Of a stretch of DNA of 64,000 nucleotides, positions 10,885 to 22,609 are shown piece after piece. Under the pieces are notes generated by a model. The model worked only from the letters and a program-made list of their open reading frames with translations. It was not told where the DNA came from and made no database searches. Origin of the DNA: Epiperipatus broadwayi. Taxonomy: Eukaryota; Onychophora; Udeonychophora; Euonychophora; Peripatidae. Within the stretch, counting starts at the first letter, position 1. Each line of letters begins with the position of its first letter. Both the position numbers and the translations under genes were made by a program. The stretch is taken from the NCBI GenBank assembly GCA_028023455.1, contig JAQFVV010006705.1:188001-252000 (forward strand), written 5' to 3'.

Positions 10885-10980
10885 TTTCATGTGTCATAGC
10901 ATCAGCCGGGAAGTGAACCTGCAACCCAGACAACTGCTTGTAAGGCAGTCATGCTGACCCCTCATCCACCAATGCTTGAC
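10885..10980 (-). mobile_element. tRNA-Val-like SINE head (left, inverted)
   Basis: On the minus strand this reads as a tRNA-like fold: acceptor GCATTGG with CTGATGC, anticodon arm ACTGC-CTTACAA-GCAGT (anticodon TAC, Val-like), and a T-arm ending TTCACTTCCCGG. The bases after the acceptor run into poly(T) on the plus strand, a typical SINE tail. It faces the copy at 11032. Confidence 0.65.
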
Positions 10981-11031
10981 TTTTTTTTATTGTTGTTGTT
11001 ATTGTAGTAATTGTAATCAAAATAAATTTTT

Positions 11032-11135
11032 GTCAAGCATTGGTGGCCGAGAGTCAGCGACAGCTGCTTTACAAACAATTGTCCCAGGATAGCGGGTTCA
11101 CTTCCCGGCTGATGCTATGACACATGAGAAAAAAA
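11032..11135 (+). mobile_element. tRNA-Val-like SINE head (right)
   Basis: Same family as the preceding copy in opposite orientation, about 50 bp away. A box TGGTGGCCGAG, B box GGTTCACTTCC, T-stem CGGG/CCCG, and a 7-position acceptor stem including wobble pairs. An A-rich tail follows at 11129. Because both acceptor halves survive it could be taken for a tRNA gene, but the mutated anticodon stem and poly(A) favour a SINE. Confidence 0.65.
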
Positions 11136-11354
11136 AATTATTATTATTTGCAAACTATTGTCTGGCTGTAAAAAGAAAAAACAAAAATCTAACCATGTTG
11201 CATTAAATTGTGTAAATATAATTTTGGCAGATTGAATTGATTTTTTTGTTTGGGCTAAAAAAAATTACTTTCTGATATAAATTTTAATAACCTTTATTTT
11301 TTTTTACATTTTAAAATTCTCAATTGTCTATGGTTATATGATGTGTAACTCTTT

Positions 11355-11690
11355 TTAAAAAAAACAATAGCCAACTCTCTATAGAGTAGCGTACCCAGTG
11401 CTTCATAGTAATCACTGTATGCCATAAGGTTTATGCTTAAGATTCCTATCTGGTGCCACTTATATAATAGTCCAAGACTAGTTGCTGGATTGTGGCTTTC
11501 ATCAGGGAAGAGCCTTGGATTTGAGAGCACTGCACCTAGATATTAGAATCTAATTTAACCATCTAGCAACAACCTTTTATCTTTTTAGTAAACTATCAAG
11601 CTATGGTCCCAAATAAAAACATAATAAACAGCTTGTGTAAGCATAGAAAATAGTGGTCATGTGATATTTTTAAGACTAAAAATCTGATTA
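11355..11690 (-). mobile_element. Decayed group A element with hammerhead relic
   Basis: The segment follows the minus-orientation layout of group A: the CTCTCTATAGAGTAG end, then the HHR, then the CATCTAGCAACAACC block. The HHR (about 11468-11521) keeps CUGAUGA (11505-11499) and CUAGUC, but the conserved GAAAC is GCAAC, which should inactivate it. It ends near GTGGTCATGTGATA. Confidence 0.7.
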
Positions 11691-12002
11691 AAAATATATA
11701 AATCAAATGAGTATTCAATGCATATTTGTTATGATACATGTAACACAATTATATGTATTTAGACAGAGTAATCTTGTACCAGTTCAAATGGTAGTGCAAG
11801 CAGAGGGGATGAGATTTTGCACATTGTAATGTAGAGAAGGACTGTATAAATAATAGTATAAGAAGTTAGGGGAACTTTTATATGAATTGAACATTTTAAA
11901 AAGTATGCAAAAAAAAACACTGTAGTTTAATTAAAAAAAATATTTATAAAAAAAGGGAACAGAAGTTGCCATTATAATAACATATACAAGCTAAAACTTA
12001 AT

Positions 12003-12385
12003 AGAAGAGCAATTCAGAGATTTCAGACCACTCAAAGAAGTATGGAAAGATGCATGTTGGGATTAATAAGAAGGGATCGAAAACACAATACATGGGTAAG
12101 AGAACAAACAGGTGTTACTAACCTCATTGAAAAAATTAAAAGACTGAAGTGGAGTTGGGCTGGACATATTGCTAGAAGAGATGATAATAGATTGACAATT
12201 GAAATCTGAAACTGGATTCCAAGAGATTGTAAAAGACCCAAAAAAGAGACCACATGTGAGATGGATGGATGAAATAAGAATGTGTGCAGGGTTGATGTGG
12301 AGAAGAGAAGCTAAAGATCGGAGAAGATGGATTGAACTTGGAGGGACCTTCATACTGCAGTGGATTGATAATGGTTGATGATGAT
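12003..12385 (+). pseudogene. RTE-type LINE, C-terminus of reverse-transcriptase polyprotein
   Basis: Translation from about 12004 gives the characteristic tail of RTE-clade retrotransposons: MERCMLGLIRRDRKHN, then LKWSWAGHIARRDDNR, WIPRDCKRP, VRWMDEI, and W..LGGTFILQWIDNG. One in-frame TGA at about 12208 breaks it. The frame ends at a stop that runs straight into GATGATG repeats (12376-12395), the usual short 3' end of RTE elements. 5' truncated. A second copy lies at 58.2-58.4 kb. Confidence 0.82.
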
Positions 12386-12399
12386 GATGATGATGGCAA

Positions 12400-14210
12400 G
12401 CTAAAAGTTTATACATTACAAATATTAATATATAGAATTAACTTATTTTACTATTTCACAATTGGAATAATAATGTAAATAAAATAATTTATTTTTTAAA
12501 AAAAATCAAATAGTTTATATATAGTTTGAGTAATTCATAAAAAATTTGAGTGCCAGAAATCACATTGGACCACAATTCATGAACTTGAAAGTCCAAAATC
12601 AGCCACTTTACTAATGTACCAAAGCAAGAAAGATAATAATAATTTAATTTATTAGTGCTTAATGATTTTATCATTTCAGAAAGTCTATTATAATTTTTGT
12701 TCACTCAACCTTCCATGCAATATCTTTCAGATCCCAACTTACTCATTGCTTTTCAGTAATAATCTTTTTTTAATTGATTACCAGGGCTTATACTAGATAG
12801 CATAATCATAGAATGATAAAAAAAAAAAAGATATCTCCTCAGCTGTGTAATTGTCCCGGACCAACCCATATTTTCTGAGATATACATGCCTTTACAGGGT
12901 TGATGCATGCTCTCTTTCTCTAGATATTTAAATATTAAATATTTTAAGAATTCTTCCCCGTCACCAGAGTATCGGATCCAGATTTAAATTATTCCATTAA
13001 TTCATTTTCTACAGGGTAGTAGGTTTATTTACATGTATGAAACTTCAGATGACCAGCTAATTCCTAGAAAACACTGTTTGACCCTATGTGCAATTGATCT
13101 CTAAATGGTTGTGCAGTACGCATTTTAATTTGATAACGACTTAAAAAGACTTTTAAAGAACTAGTTCTGTTTACATCTGCAACTCAAGCATATGAAAATG
13201 TGATGCGTATCTGTATTTTTTGGCTTGTATAAAAATGAATATAAATGGACACGTTTTGATCCTAATATAATTAAATAATATGCGAAGAAAGAAACGATAG
13301 AAACATAAGATCAAATAGGCATGGTTTATCCTACAAAATGAATATGTAATGAATCAAATTAGCAAGAAATGGGTCTTATAAACTCTTAACAGGGGAATTA
13401 TAATTATGCTGCAGCATGCCATCCGAAATATACTCGGTTTACTTAATTCAATATATTTATATTCTCTGCTATAAGAGAAATACATATTTTCTCTCTTTTT
13501 GTGGAAGTAATGTAAATAATTATTAAGGCTTATAACTTAGCTGTATAATTGATATGCTAGTATAAACTGTGACAAGGGGATGGCAGGAAATGGCTAACTC
13601 CTATGATGATGATGATGGAGCACAAGCATTAGCCATACTGCTGGTTACTCCTCTGATTCTCAATATAGAACGCTATATTGAGGGCACTCATATATAGATA
13701 TTGTATAATATATGCAATTTAAATATTTCAAAGTCTGTTTCTGGCATTGACTTACTATTGTCTCAGGATATTACTTTAAATAATAATAAAAAAATATATT
13801 AATGCATGAATGTAAGTTAAGAACAAGAATAATTAATTGTATCTTTAAAGGTTTTTATCTATTTATATCTTCCCACTTGTTTTAGGCATTTGAAAACTTT
13901 GATATGCATATATTTAAAATTTTATGACGTCTTCTCTTCTTTGCTTTTCCGCCTTTGTCAAATAATTTTATATTTTATTGTATTGCTTTTTTTTTTTTTG
14001 CTGATATTAAACTAATATTTGCATTTTAAACAATTACTGTATATATAAAATGATCGTAGTAAATATTCATTATGTTGTCTTGTGCTTTTAAATAAATAAA
14101 TAAAACTGGAAAAAAAGGAGTATATAACAATAACTGTATTTATATATTGGACTATTTCCATCGTCAAATATGAGTATTGCTGGTCTTTACAAAAAAATAA
14201 CTTTATTTAA
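12400..14210. other. AT-rich DNA with little structure
   Basis: No gene recognised. A short GATGATGATGATGG run at 13602-13616 follows GGCTAACTCCTAT and may be the tail of another LINE copy. The remainder is A/T-rich with short poly(A) and TA tracts. Confidence 0.45.
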
Positions 14211-14212
14211 AA

Positions 14213-14760
14213 ATTCCAAATATATTCAACTGTTAGTGTAACACACAGGTTAGTATATGCACAATGTTTTGAAAGGTATTATTCTCCCCTCTCCTTCAGG
14301 TGTTGCTGGCCTAACCAGTGATAATACTAGTATTGAATTTTAAGAGAATGGTCCCACCAACTGAGCCATCCTGCCAAAGGCAACAGTCAGTAGAAATTTC
14401 ATATACTTATCTATGAGGTTCCTCCTGATTTCTCCATTTTTTCCTAAGAGCAAAGTTGATTAGTGGTTTCCATACATTATGTATAGTCACACTAGGTTGA
14501 CTTATGAAGAAATCAGGTAGAACCTCATAGATAAGTATATGAAATTTCTACTGACTGTTGTCTTTGGCAGGATGGCTCAGTTGGTTAGAGCATTACCTTA
14601 AAATGCAATACTCACGAATCTAGAGGTCTAGGTTTGATTCTCATGCTAGTACTTTCACTTGTCAGTACAGTTACACCTGAAGAAGGAGGTAGAATAATAT
14701 CTCTCAAAATGTTGTGCATATACTAACCTGCATGTTATTGTTAATAGTTGAATGTGTTTG
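14213..14760. mobile_element. Inverted pair of tRNA-Lys-like SINEs (foldback)
   Basis: The outer sequences (CAAATATATTCAACTGTTA left, TAGTTGAATGTGTTTGG right) and the whole interior are reverse complements around a centre near 14480. Each arm contains a tRNA-like head; the right one starts near 14566 with A box TGGCTCAGTTGG, an anticodon arm GCATT-ACCTTAA-AATGC (CTT, Lys-like) and a B-box-like GGTTTGATTCT. The whole is about 550 bp. Confidence 0.7.
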
Positions 14761-14944
14761 GAATATTTAAATAATTAGACATATGCGAATTTTTCGAAGT
14801 TGTAATTATACTATAATGTTTAATATGCCTGCTTTGTGCTTTCGAGATTTAGCATTCTAATCTCATACTCATAGCTTTACAAATGAAGACTGTTGTAATT
14901 CTTGTATACCTATGCAAATGAGCTTGAATTTTTAATTAGTTAGT

Positions 14945-15355
14945 TCATTGTTTGGAGAGAGCAAAGCATGCCGCTCTTCTATTAATGGCACTAAGATCAT
15001 TTGCTATGTAAAAAGCTTCTTTGACCTTTCTTTTAGCATCACTCTTCTCTGTGCAAATTATTTGGACAGATCTGGGTTTGAATACATGGCCTATAGCTGC
15101 TTGGTGGTCCCAGAATATTGGTGTTCCTTCATTTTTATTTTTAACCCTGTTGTATGCATACATGTGTTGGTAAATTATTATGTTGATGTTAGCCCTAGTC
15201 TCACCATAGTAAGATGCCTGGCAGCCTAATTGAGGGCATGCTATTTTATAGACCACATGAGGGGCTTGATCTTTTTCTACTTTATCTTTGGAATTATTTA
15301 TTAGTCGGTTAGTGTTAGGAGGTGTTCTGAAACTAAATTTGAAATCATTAGTCAA
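14945..15355 (-). pseudogene. Penelope-like element, GIY-YIG endonuclease part
   Basis: A 136-codon frame with the PLE-type GIY-YIG signature: VYKIACPQLGCQASYYGET at about residues 37-55, followed by TRANI, then a His-rich stretch (DHQAAIGHVFKP) and KVKEAFYI. The Cys pair before YYGET and the later His are typical of PLE nucleases. It continues the upstream RT frame (15348-15875) after a frameshift where the two frames overlap by 8 nt. Downstream lies the SINE foldback. Confidence 0.8.
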
Positions 15356-15875
15356 TTTTTTTGGTAATTTTTGAAGTTACATTAGGTATGAATGGAATAG
15401 TTAAGTATTTCATATTGTCTTTAGGCTGTTTATTATTGAGTTTTCTATAAAGTGTTTTTATTCTCTGATGGCTAGTACTGGGTTTAAAGCCTATATTGGT
15501 CATTTCCTTTATATATTTATAGATGTTGTTTTTCCTATCCGCTGTGTATTTACATATATGGCGATTTCTGAATAGGAAAGCATTCATACTTGCCCATTTA
15601 TATGTGTTGGGGGTATTAGACTTTGGACTTGTGTAACCTCTTATGTGTAGTGGTTTAATTATCATTTTATAATCTAGGTATGTGTTCTCTCTTTTTATTA
15701 TCAAGTCTAGATATTTTATTTCTTGTTCCTTGTTTTCATCTATTCTACTGAGGGTTAATCCTGAGTTGGCTTGAAATTCATTTTGTATGTCGATAGTGGT
15801 GGAACGTTTTGCTGTGATAAAAATGTCATCAACATATCGAGTGTATTTGAGAGTTGGATGATGGAAATAGTTCAA
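15348..15875 (-). pseudogene. Penelope-like element, reverse-transcriptase part
   Basis: A 175-codon frame opening just before the RT catalytic motif RYVDDIF (about residues 13-19), followed by GLTLSRIDENKEQEIKYLDL and the thumb region; it ends in IPFIPNVTSKITKKI, the conserved junction before the endonuclease. The N-terminal half of the RT is missing; a stop lies about 8 codons upstream. PLEs are the presumed source of machinery for retrozyme movement, which gives the fragment context here. Confidence 0.83.
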
Positions 15876-15959
15876 TATATAAATACAACTAAGACACTAT
15901 TATCACAAATCTTCAAGAAAACACTGTACATAAATATTGTATTATCTAATTGGTAATAT

Positions 15960-17030
15960 TTTATTGTTTACTTCAATGCAATATATAATTAATAGTGAAC
16001 ATTTCAGAGACGATTACATAAAACATATCAATTATATATACATATTAAATACTGTCTACTGCTATATTAGTAATGATAAATAGAAAATTATATGACATTG
16101 TGATACTTGCCTAAAAACAAAATTTTATTAAAATTCTTCCATTCCCATGGGTTCATCCATCAACAGACCTTTTCAAGTGAAATTCAACAAGAAACATACA
16201 ACGTATACAAAAAAAAAATAGTGTTTTCATCATTTACTTCAAAAACCAGTTGAATGATGGGAAGGTTATTTTGTTTTGTTTATATATGTTTATATCTTAA
16301 TGAATTTCACAAGAAAAAGTCTGTTTGTTAACGGATGAAACTATGGTTGTGAAATAATGTTAGTAAAATTTTGTTGTTTGACTAGTTTTTATTATATGTA
16401 TATAACTACAACTTTTTCCTCTTTCCTCTTTGTCATATAACTATTATATACAGAAATGAAATATATATATATATATTATTGTAGGAGAGGATTTTTTATA
16501 AATTACTTTGTTATATAATACTAATGTTGATTTGTAAATGTTATACATACACAAATCAATATTAGTATCTTTATTAATGAAGCAGATCTTGTGAATAAAG
16601 ATCTGAGTACGCTTTAAATAATTATTGACTCAACCAATGTAAAATGTCCATTTGGATTAATTATTCTAAATATTTATAATGATGAACAATGCTGTATTTA
16701 TTATATTACAAATATCTGACCTAAAATTCTTCTCTTGTGTGGGCTTAAAAATGAATAAGTAATAGTGTCTTCTATAAAATTTAAAACTAGGCTATATATA
16801 AATAAGTCTGTATTTACATCTGGATTCAAATAGCTTTCACACTTTTTTTAATTTACTAGACTTGTTAATCCTTATTATATATCTTGGACAGCTAATTCAA
16901 AAAGTCATTTTGCCTTTGCTGATCTGATCTAATAAATAAAGAAATGATGAAATGTTTATTAGAAACATTTGGTTCATTAATTAATACCAAAATTACTTAT
17001 AATGTTAAAAAATAATGCTGTATATATATT
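15960..17030. other. AT-rich DNA without recognised genes
   Basis: A small hairpin CAGATCTTGTGAATAAAGATCTG lies around 16584; otherwise A/T-rich sequence and a short TA repeat at 16459-16477. Nothing coding is seen. Confidence 0.45.
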
Positions 17031-17034
17031 TAAG

Positions 17035-17870
17035 ATGTTATCCATGTGAACAGAGACAATCTTTTCCTTTGATGTTGCCAGGAAACCATCTATTACTAAT
17101 AATTGACAATCTTCTTGAGGTTAAATAAGTGTTGTCCATTAATTGTTCTATTGTTGGGGTTTATTTTTGAAGTAAAAGGAGATCCTCTTTTACTCAAATT
17201 CAAGTTGCTAAATAGATTTAAACACAGAAAGTTATTTTATATAGTTGCGAGAATGTGGAGGAAATGCATTTTTCTTGACATTCTTCAAAATATATTTTAA
17301 ACTTCTCCAGAGTTGTATATGCTGAATTAAATATTTTCCATGAATTGTTACTCTAATAAAGAACAAAAATAAGAAGATTTTATCCATGTAAACAAAGATA
17401 ACCTTTGTCTTTCATGCATGTTGTAAGAAACTATCAATTATTATTAATTGGCAGATTCCCTGAAGCTAAATAAGTTAGTTCCAATAACTTATAATAGGCA
17501 AAGACTTTCCTATTTTTAGACTTAAATCTTCATATTTCTATTCTTTATTAGAATAACAATGCATGAAAAATATATGACCCAACATACATAACTCTCTAGA
17601 AAAGTTTAAAATATTTGCAGAATGTCAAGAAAGATGATATTTTTCATATTCTCCCACCTATATAAAACAGCTTACTCAGTTTAAACCTATTTAAAGAGCC
17701 TTCTTTTATTTCAACAATAAACTCCAATAAAATATTTATTATAGTTTAATAGAGAAATCTTATTTAGTTTCAGAGAGATTGCCAATTAGTAGTAATTGAT
17801 AGTTGTCTGGCAACAACAAAGGCAAAGGTTATCTCTGTTTGCATGGATAAAATCTCTTTACTTCTGCTCA
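17035..17870. repeat. Family T: three related blocks, inverted at the ends
   Basis: The block beginning ATCCATGT(G/A)AACA(G/A)AGA near 17040 recurs in direct orientation at 17383 (TATCCATGTAAACAAAGATA) and as reverse complement at about 17770-17860 (GGCAAAGGTTATCTCTGTTT...GCATGGATAAAA). Repeat spacing between the direct copies is about 343 bp. A related foldback lies at 47.8-48.2 kb. No HHR core was found in it. Confidence 0.6.
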
Positions 17871-17937
17871 TTATTATAATAGCAATCTAAATAAAATATT
17901 TAATTCAATAAGATAAATAATATGTTCATATTGAATA

Positions 17938-18125
17938 ATTATAGTGATGTGACAATCATCAAATATGTTAAATTAATAGTTGGGCTGCCCTTTAGTTGTT
18001 GTTCAATGACTTTTTATAATAAGAAATGGTCTATTGGCTTACTGTAAAAAGTTGTTCAATATGGCCATTAGAGGGCAGTCCAATTATTAATTTAATAGAC
18101 TTGGTGATTATCACATGATTTTAAA
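17938..18125. mobile_element. MITE-like foldback, ~47-bp terminal inverted repeats
   Basis: The left end GTGATGTGACAATCATCAAA with the following AATTAATAGTTGGGCTGCCCT pairs with the right end (AGGGCAGTCCAATTATTAATT ... GGTGATTATCAC). The 85-bp centre contains a second, weaker symmetry (TTGTTCAAT). It is non-coding and compact, like a MITE; the superfamily is not clear. Confidence 0.6.
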
Positions 18126-19045
18126 TATTTATATATAATTTATAACTTATTTAAGAAGCATACACATGTATATGTAGGTATGTGATATATGCACACATCT
18201 ATTTATGAATGAAATATGCTAAATATAATTCATACAGATCTATACATAAATCTCCACATCTGCAGAATATGATATAATTTTACACATATGCACATGCATT
18301 ATATAACATTCAATTTATGTTTAAATAAGCAATTATTGGTCAATTGTATAAATGCAATTAGCTAAATGCATTTACAGAATCTATATAGTAATTTTGATTA
18401 TTTAATCTTCTTGATTTTCCTATTGTTATGAAATGTTTCTTGTCTTTTTCAAAAAATTGTGTTGTTCTGCAATTTTAGAACACTATATTAACATTATCAT
18501 AAATAATAATGGCTTCTGTTCTTTTATGTAATATAAATTTCCCATAATGCTTTTATTGACATTTTTATTTGGGGAAAAAATCTAAAGAGGTTGTATGTAA
18601 TGGACAGTAGCTTTAGATCTAAGAAATACCACTATTGTTTGATACAAAAGAAAATGCCTTCTGGGGTTGACTTCTTTTGGTTCTTATTTTTTCCAAAGAT
18701 TATGATATAAACAAAACATGATTTTTTATTTTTGTTTATCATCCATTTTCTATTTTTAAAAATAGAACTTAATAAACTTGACTGCACTATAAATAAAGAA
18801 ACCATATCATTTGCAACTTCATCATCTGTCAGGATGGAACTCAGTGTTAAAATCTTTTCAATATTATAATAATTATAAAAAAAATATCAGATATTAAAGT
18901 TAAAACTTGATATTAAAAAAATAGTCATATATCATATGATACAATTTTTAAGCTTGTAAATAAAAATAATGAATGGTGCTAATTTCTCTAACAAGCTTTA
19001 TTGATAAATGTCACAAAACAAGCATTTAAAAATCTCTATCTAGAA

Positions 19046-19105
19046 ACCCTCAATCCTCAGATTACTGGTTTCATGCTTTGGCACTCATCAGTGAGGCACT
19101 AGGAT
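19046..19105 (-). ncRNA. Hammerhead ribozyme motif B1
   Basis: Minus strand CUGAUGA (19091-19085), stem II GUGC/GCAU with loop CAAA and a G-U closing pair, GAAAC (19072-19068), then a short stem III ending AAUC. Stem I: GCCUCA pairs with UGAGG, then a 4x4 internal loop, then AUCCU with AGGGU. Core is complete; stem III has a C-A mismatch. Confidence 0.75.
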
Positions 19106-19500
19106 AGTCATTGAGGAGTGCATGCAATCAATGGTCTGAGGATTGAGGAATGTTTGTCGATAGGAATTTTTAGATGCTTTCTTTTGTGGCATTTATCAAT
19201 TAGCACCACTCATTATTTTTCTTTACGAGCTTAAAAAATTGTGTCATGTGATATATGACATTATTTTTTTGTTTATTGACCATTTATAGTTTTTGCTTTT
19301 AGGTCTTAAGCAATGTTATTTTGTTAAGGCTATTAATATATGGTTCAGCTGAAGATCTCTCAGCCCCATATAGCTATTTGAGTTAGATAACTGAGTTTGA
19401 AGACATATAGATGTTGAAAATTTTTAGATTTTCTACTTAATAGTTAACTTTTAGATAATTGCTGGCTTTAAGTTAGTATTTTTATATATAGTATCTGAAA

Positions 19501-19565
19501 CTATCCTAGTGCCTCACTGAGGAGTGCCAAAGCATGTAACCAGTGGTCTGAGTATTGGGGAAGAT
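19501..19565 (+). ncRNA. Hammerhead motif B3, one core change
   Basis: CUGAGGA at 19517-19523, stem II GUGC/GCAU, stem III ACC/GGU, GUC at 19546-19548, and stem I CUCA/UGAG. The conserved GAAAC is GUAAC (19536-19540), which should abolish cleavage. Confidence 0.65.
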
Positions 19566-20179
19566 TTCTAGATAGAGATTTTTAAATACTTTCTTTTGTG
19601 GCATTTATCAATAAAGCTTGTTAGAGAAATTAGCACTGCTCATTATTTTTAAAAACTTGATATATCTATCAAAAAAAATCTTCATTTATTCACATTAAAA
19701 AAAAAAGGCAAGATAAAAAACATTCCATTTGTTTTCTACAAGAGTGTTTACATTATAATACCTTTGTAGTGTAAATTTCACTATCCTACTCTGATGAATG
19801 TCTGATAAAATTATTAAGTGTTTATGTTAATTTGATTAACGATGGTTTGTGGTACATTGCTTGATTTACAAGTCAGTTTTTAGGTATTTAAAAATGTCAG
19901 GTGTGATTTTTTAGAATAATATTTATTTATAAAAATTAAATTAAAAAATAAGCCCAACTTATTAAATTTTAGTATAAAGCAAAGATTTTATACAATTGAT
20001 GAGCATTTTCAAAAACTCTCACTAGGTGGAACACAAAAAAGCCAAATTATTAACCAGTTAAATATAGTTTTTTTATTCCAATATTTTTTCAACTTGTTCT
20101 AATTATTGTTATAGAATGTTTTATTTATTTATTCAATAAAATTGAACATACTTTAACTCTCATATGTATATAACCATTA

Positions 20180-20740
20180 GAAGCATGACAACACTTAGAC
20201 AATCCCAATATAAATAACAATCCACAATTTCTAATTATTGTCAAGGCAACTTCCTTTTAACAACATATATATATATATATATTAAGTATGTAGAAAATTG
20301 TCACCAATTATGGTAGTAAATCTCAATAATTTTTGATTTTTGCTGAGACATATTTTTGATACTCTTTATCAAAACAAGCTTACAGTGAATATTAGTACAT
20401 TAGCACATTCACATGCATATAAACACAAATCAAACGTCATGGATTACTATAGATATTAGCATGATTGCATGTGTTAACTGTAAATTGATCTAGAGGTCGG
20501 CCATACCCTGCCATTATATTAAATGGATAGTTTGTGTGATAACATAGGCAACTTCTAGACCAATTTGCAGTTATACACATGCAAATGTCTTTGGTAATGA
20601 ATGACTAGTTTCATTTGTGTTTATATACATGTGGATATGCTAATATATATGCTAAGGTCATTTTAGTCTTGCTTTGGTAAAGCCTGACTTCGCAAAAAAT
20701 CAAAAATTGCCGTTGTTGACAATTGTCTTCCTGCTCTTGT
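20180..20740. repeat. Foldback element plus dispersed repeat
   Basis: About 20175-20280 matches 430-530 in direct orientation (GACAATCCCAATATAAATAACAAT against GATAATCCCAATGCCAATAAC; both end at a TA repeat). From about 20295 to 20730 arms fold back: TTGTCACCAATT... with CCGTTGTTGACAA, and the ATTTTTGATTTTTGC / GCAAAAAATCAAAAAT pair. Centre near 20510. No gene. Confidence 0.55.
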
Positions 20741-20749
20741 AGAATATAT

Positions 20750-22600
20750 TCTGATATGTTAAATGTGGTACCTATGATATACCTTTATTAAATAGTTAAT
20801 CTGTGTGACTATAACTGAAATGAGACTCCTTGATCCTTCTTTGAAGCCTTAAAGAAGCAAGTCATCAGCCTGAAATCCTAATAAATCAAGAGTATTGGAC
20901 GAAAGGTGCATTCAATTAAAAAAAAAAAATCGAGATACCCTTGATCTATATCAAAACATTTTTATCCTGAAAGTCGTAAGCTAAAGAAGTAATCTGGACT
21001 ATTGATAATACATCAGTAGATATGGGTATATTAATGACTACCGTTTGACAGTGTAATTAGTCAAGAGTACCCAAGTTGGGGTAATTATTATTTTTTTTAT
21101 TCCTTATTTTTACTCAAGTAGACTGTCATAATCGTAATAGGAGAAATAGAATTTGTCATTGAAAAGAAATGCGTCAGCTGGGGTCATGTGATACGTTATT
21201 CGTTTTATATCTGACAAATGTTATAAAAGAATATATATTATACTAAATTTTATCAACTTTCTAATTATATGCTATCTTTTTATTGTCCCAGTCAATATAC
21301 TTTTTCAATTTCTGATATGTATTTTAATAAACAAAATTTTTCAGAAGTTTTTTTAATTAAATTGACCGTATTTTATGCTAATTCCTATTTGATGGCATCA
21401 TTAGGCGTGCATGCGAATGTATAACTAGTTTAAAGCTTTTCATATATTTATTAAAAAGTTAGATTTTAGTATTAACATGAAAAATAAACTAAGTTTTTGA
21501 TCGATGGTGTTTCCATTTTATTTTTTAAAAACAACTCATTTTATGACCTGTAGATGGCAGAAGCTGCAAATAATAACAATTGAGATGGAAAGAAATTACT
21601 ATATCGTATTTAACTAATGTAATATACTTAATAAGATTTTTTTTTAAAAAAAAAGAACACTTGTTTTCTAATTGTTATTAGCTATAATTTACTGATTATG
21701 TGTAGCATGAAGACATAAAATTTAAGTAAATAATTTCTGGTGATTATCCCCATAGAAACTGATCTCCTATCAAGAAATGTCGTAATAAGCTGAGATATTT
21801 TTAAAATAATTCAGCGAGTAATAAATGATTTTACAAATATTAATAAGTAATCTGAATTATTGATTATAGTTTTGTGTATATATGTATTCAAAAACGCGAA
21901 GTACTTTTCATTTAAAGTCAGCGTTTTATAAATTCAATATTGTTTAAATTTTTAGTGAAATATTTTTTTTTTTATTAAATTGTGTTTATTATAGAAATAA
22001 CACTCTTAAAAAAGATTACCTCTAGCACGGAATTAAACCTGAAACCTGATATTTCTTTACATATAGGAGAGTTTTTGAAAGATTGTGTGTCTGTTTGGGA
22101 TATGCGCTGAATGAACATTAGAACATTGAATTTTTTGTCAAATTTTGCTGTTTGAAAGCCTTTGAAAGGTTTTGAGTCTTTTAATGTTAAGTAACACTCT
22201 AATATTCTCGTCAGGTATGATTCACCGCTTCCGCGAACTTATGTATAGATGTGTTTGGTATTCAAGTATCATCACATGATCACGGAACAAACAATATACT
22301 GATATTATTGATAAAATATAATTCAAATGAATGAAGGTATGTTCTTATCTCTCAATTATCACCTTTAAAAAAATCGTAATGTACACATTACTTTTTTAAC
22401 ACACTTAAAATTAAAAAAAAAAACCGAAGATTTATTTCTCAGGAGTTCAAATTAAGTTATTATTTCTCAGGAATTCATACTAAGTTCAAACATTTGGAAG
22501 TGATAAAGTTGCGTCCATACTGGATAATATTTCTGTAATGTAATTTTCACTACACCTCTCTCACGCTAGGTAGGGTCTGGTTTCTATCCACTTTTAGTAC
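20750..22600. other. AT-rich DNA without recognised genes
   Basis: No protein-like frame or clear repeat is seen. GGTCATGTGATACGTTA (21184) and ATCACATGATCACG (22270) carry the TCATGTGA-type motif found at the ends of group A and B elements, but no element was recognised around them. Confidence 0.4.
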
Positions 22601-22609
22601 CTTGTGGAG

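Larger units (their letters stand above)
18914..19651. mobile_element. Group B HHR foldback element
   Basis: Bounded by the 12-mer AAAACTTGATAT at 18902-18913 and 19652-19663. The left arm runs in minus orientation (AAGCTTTATTGATAAATGTC) and the right arm in plus (GGCATTTATCAATAAAGCTT). Three HHR sites are visible: minus at 19046-19105 and plus at about 19104-19150 (collapsed) and 19501-19565; the plus pair is spaced about 406 nt. The left end carries the diverged TCATATATCATATGA motif, the inner region a TCATGTGATATATGA motif. Non-coding. Confidence 0.75.

Noticed and set aside
12063-12416. Minus-strand frames rich in His, Ser and Leu opposite the RTE fragment
   Set aside because: They are antisense shadows of the RTE coding remnant on the plus strand; likewise the plus frame at 58120-58362 is the antisense of the second RTE copy.
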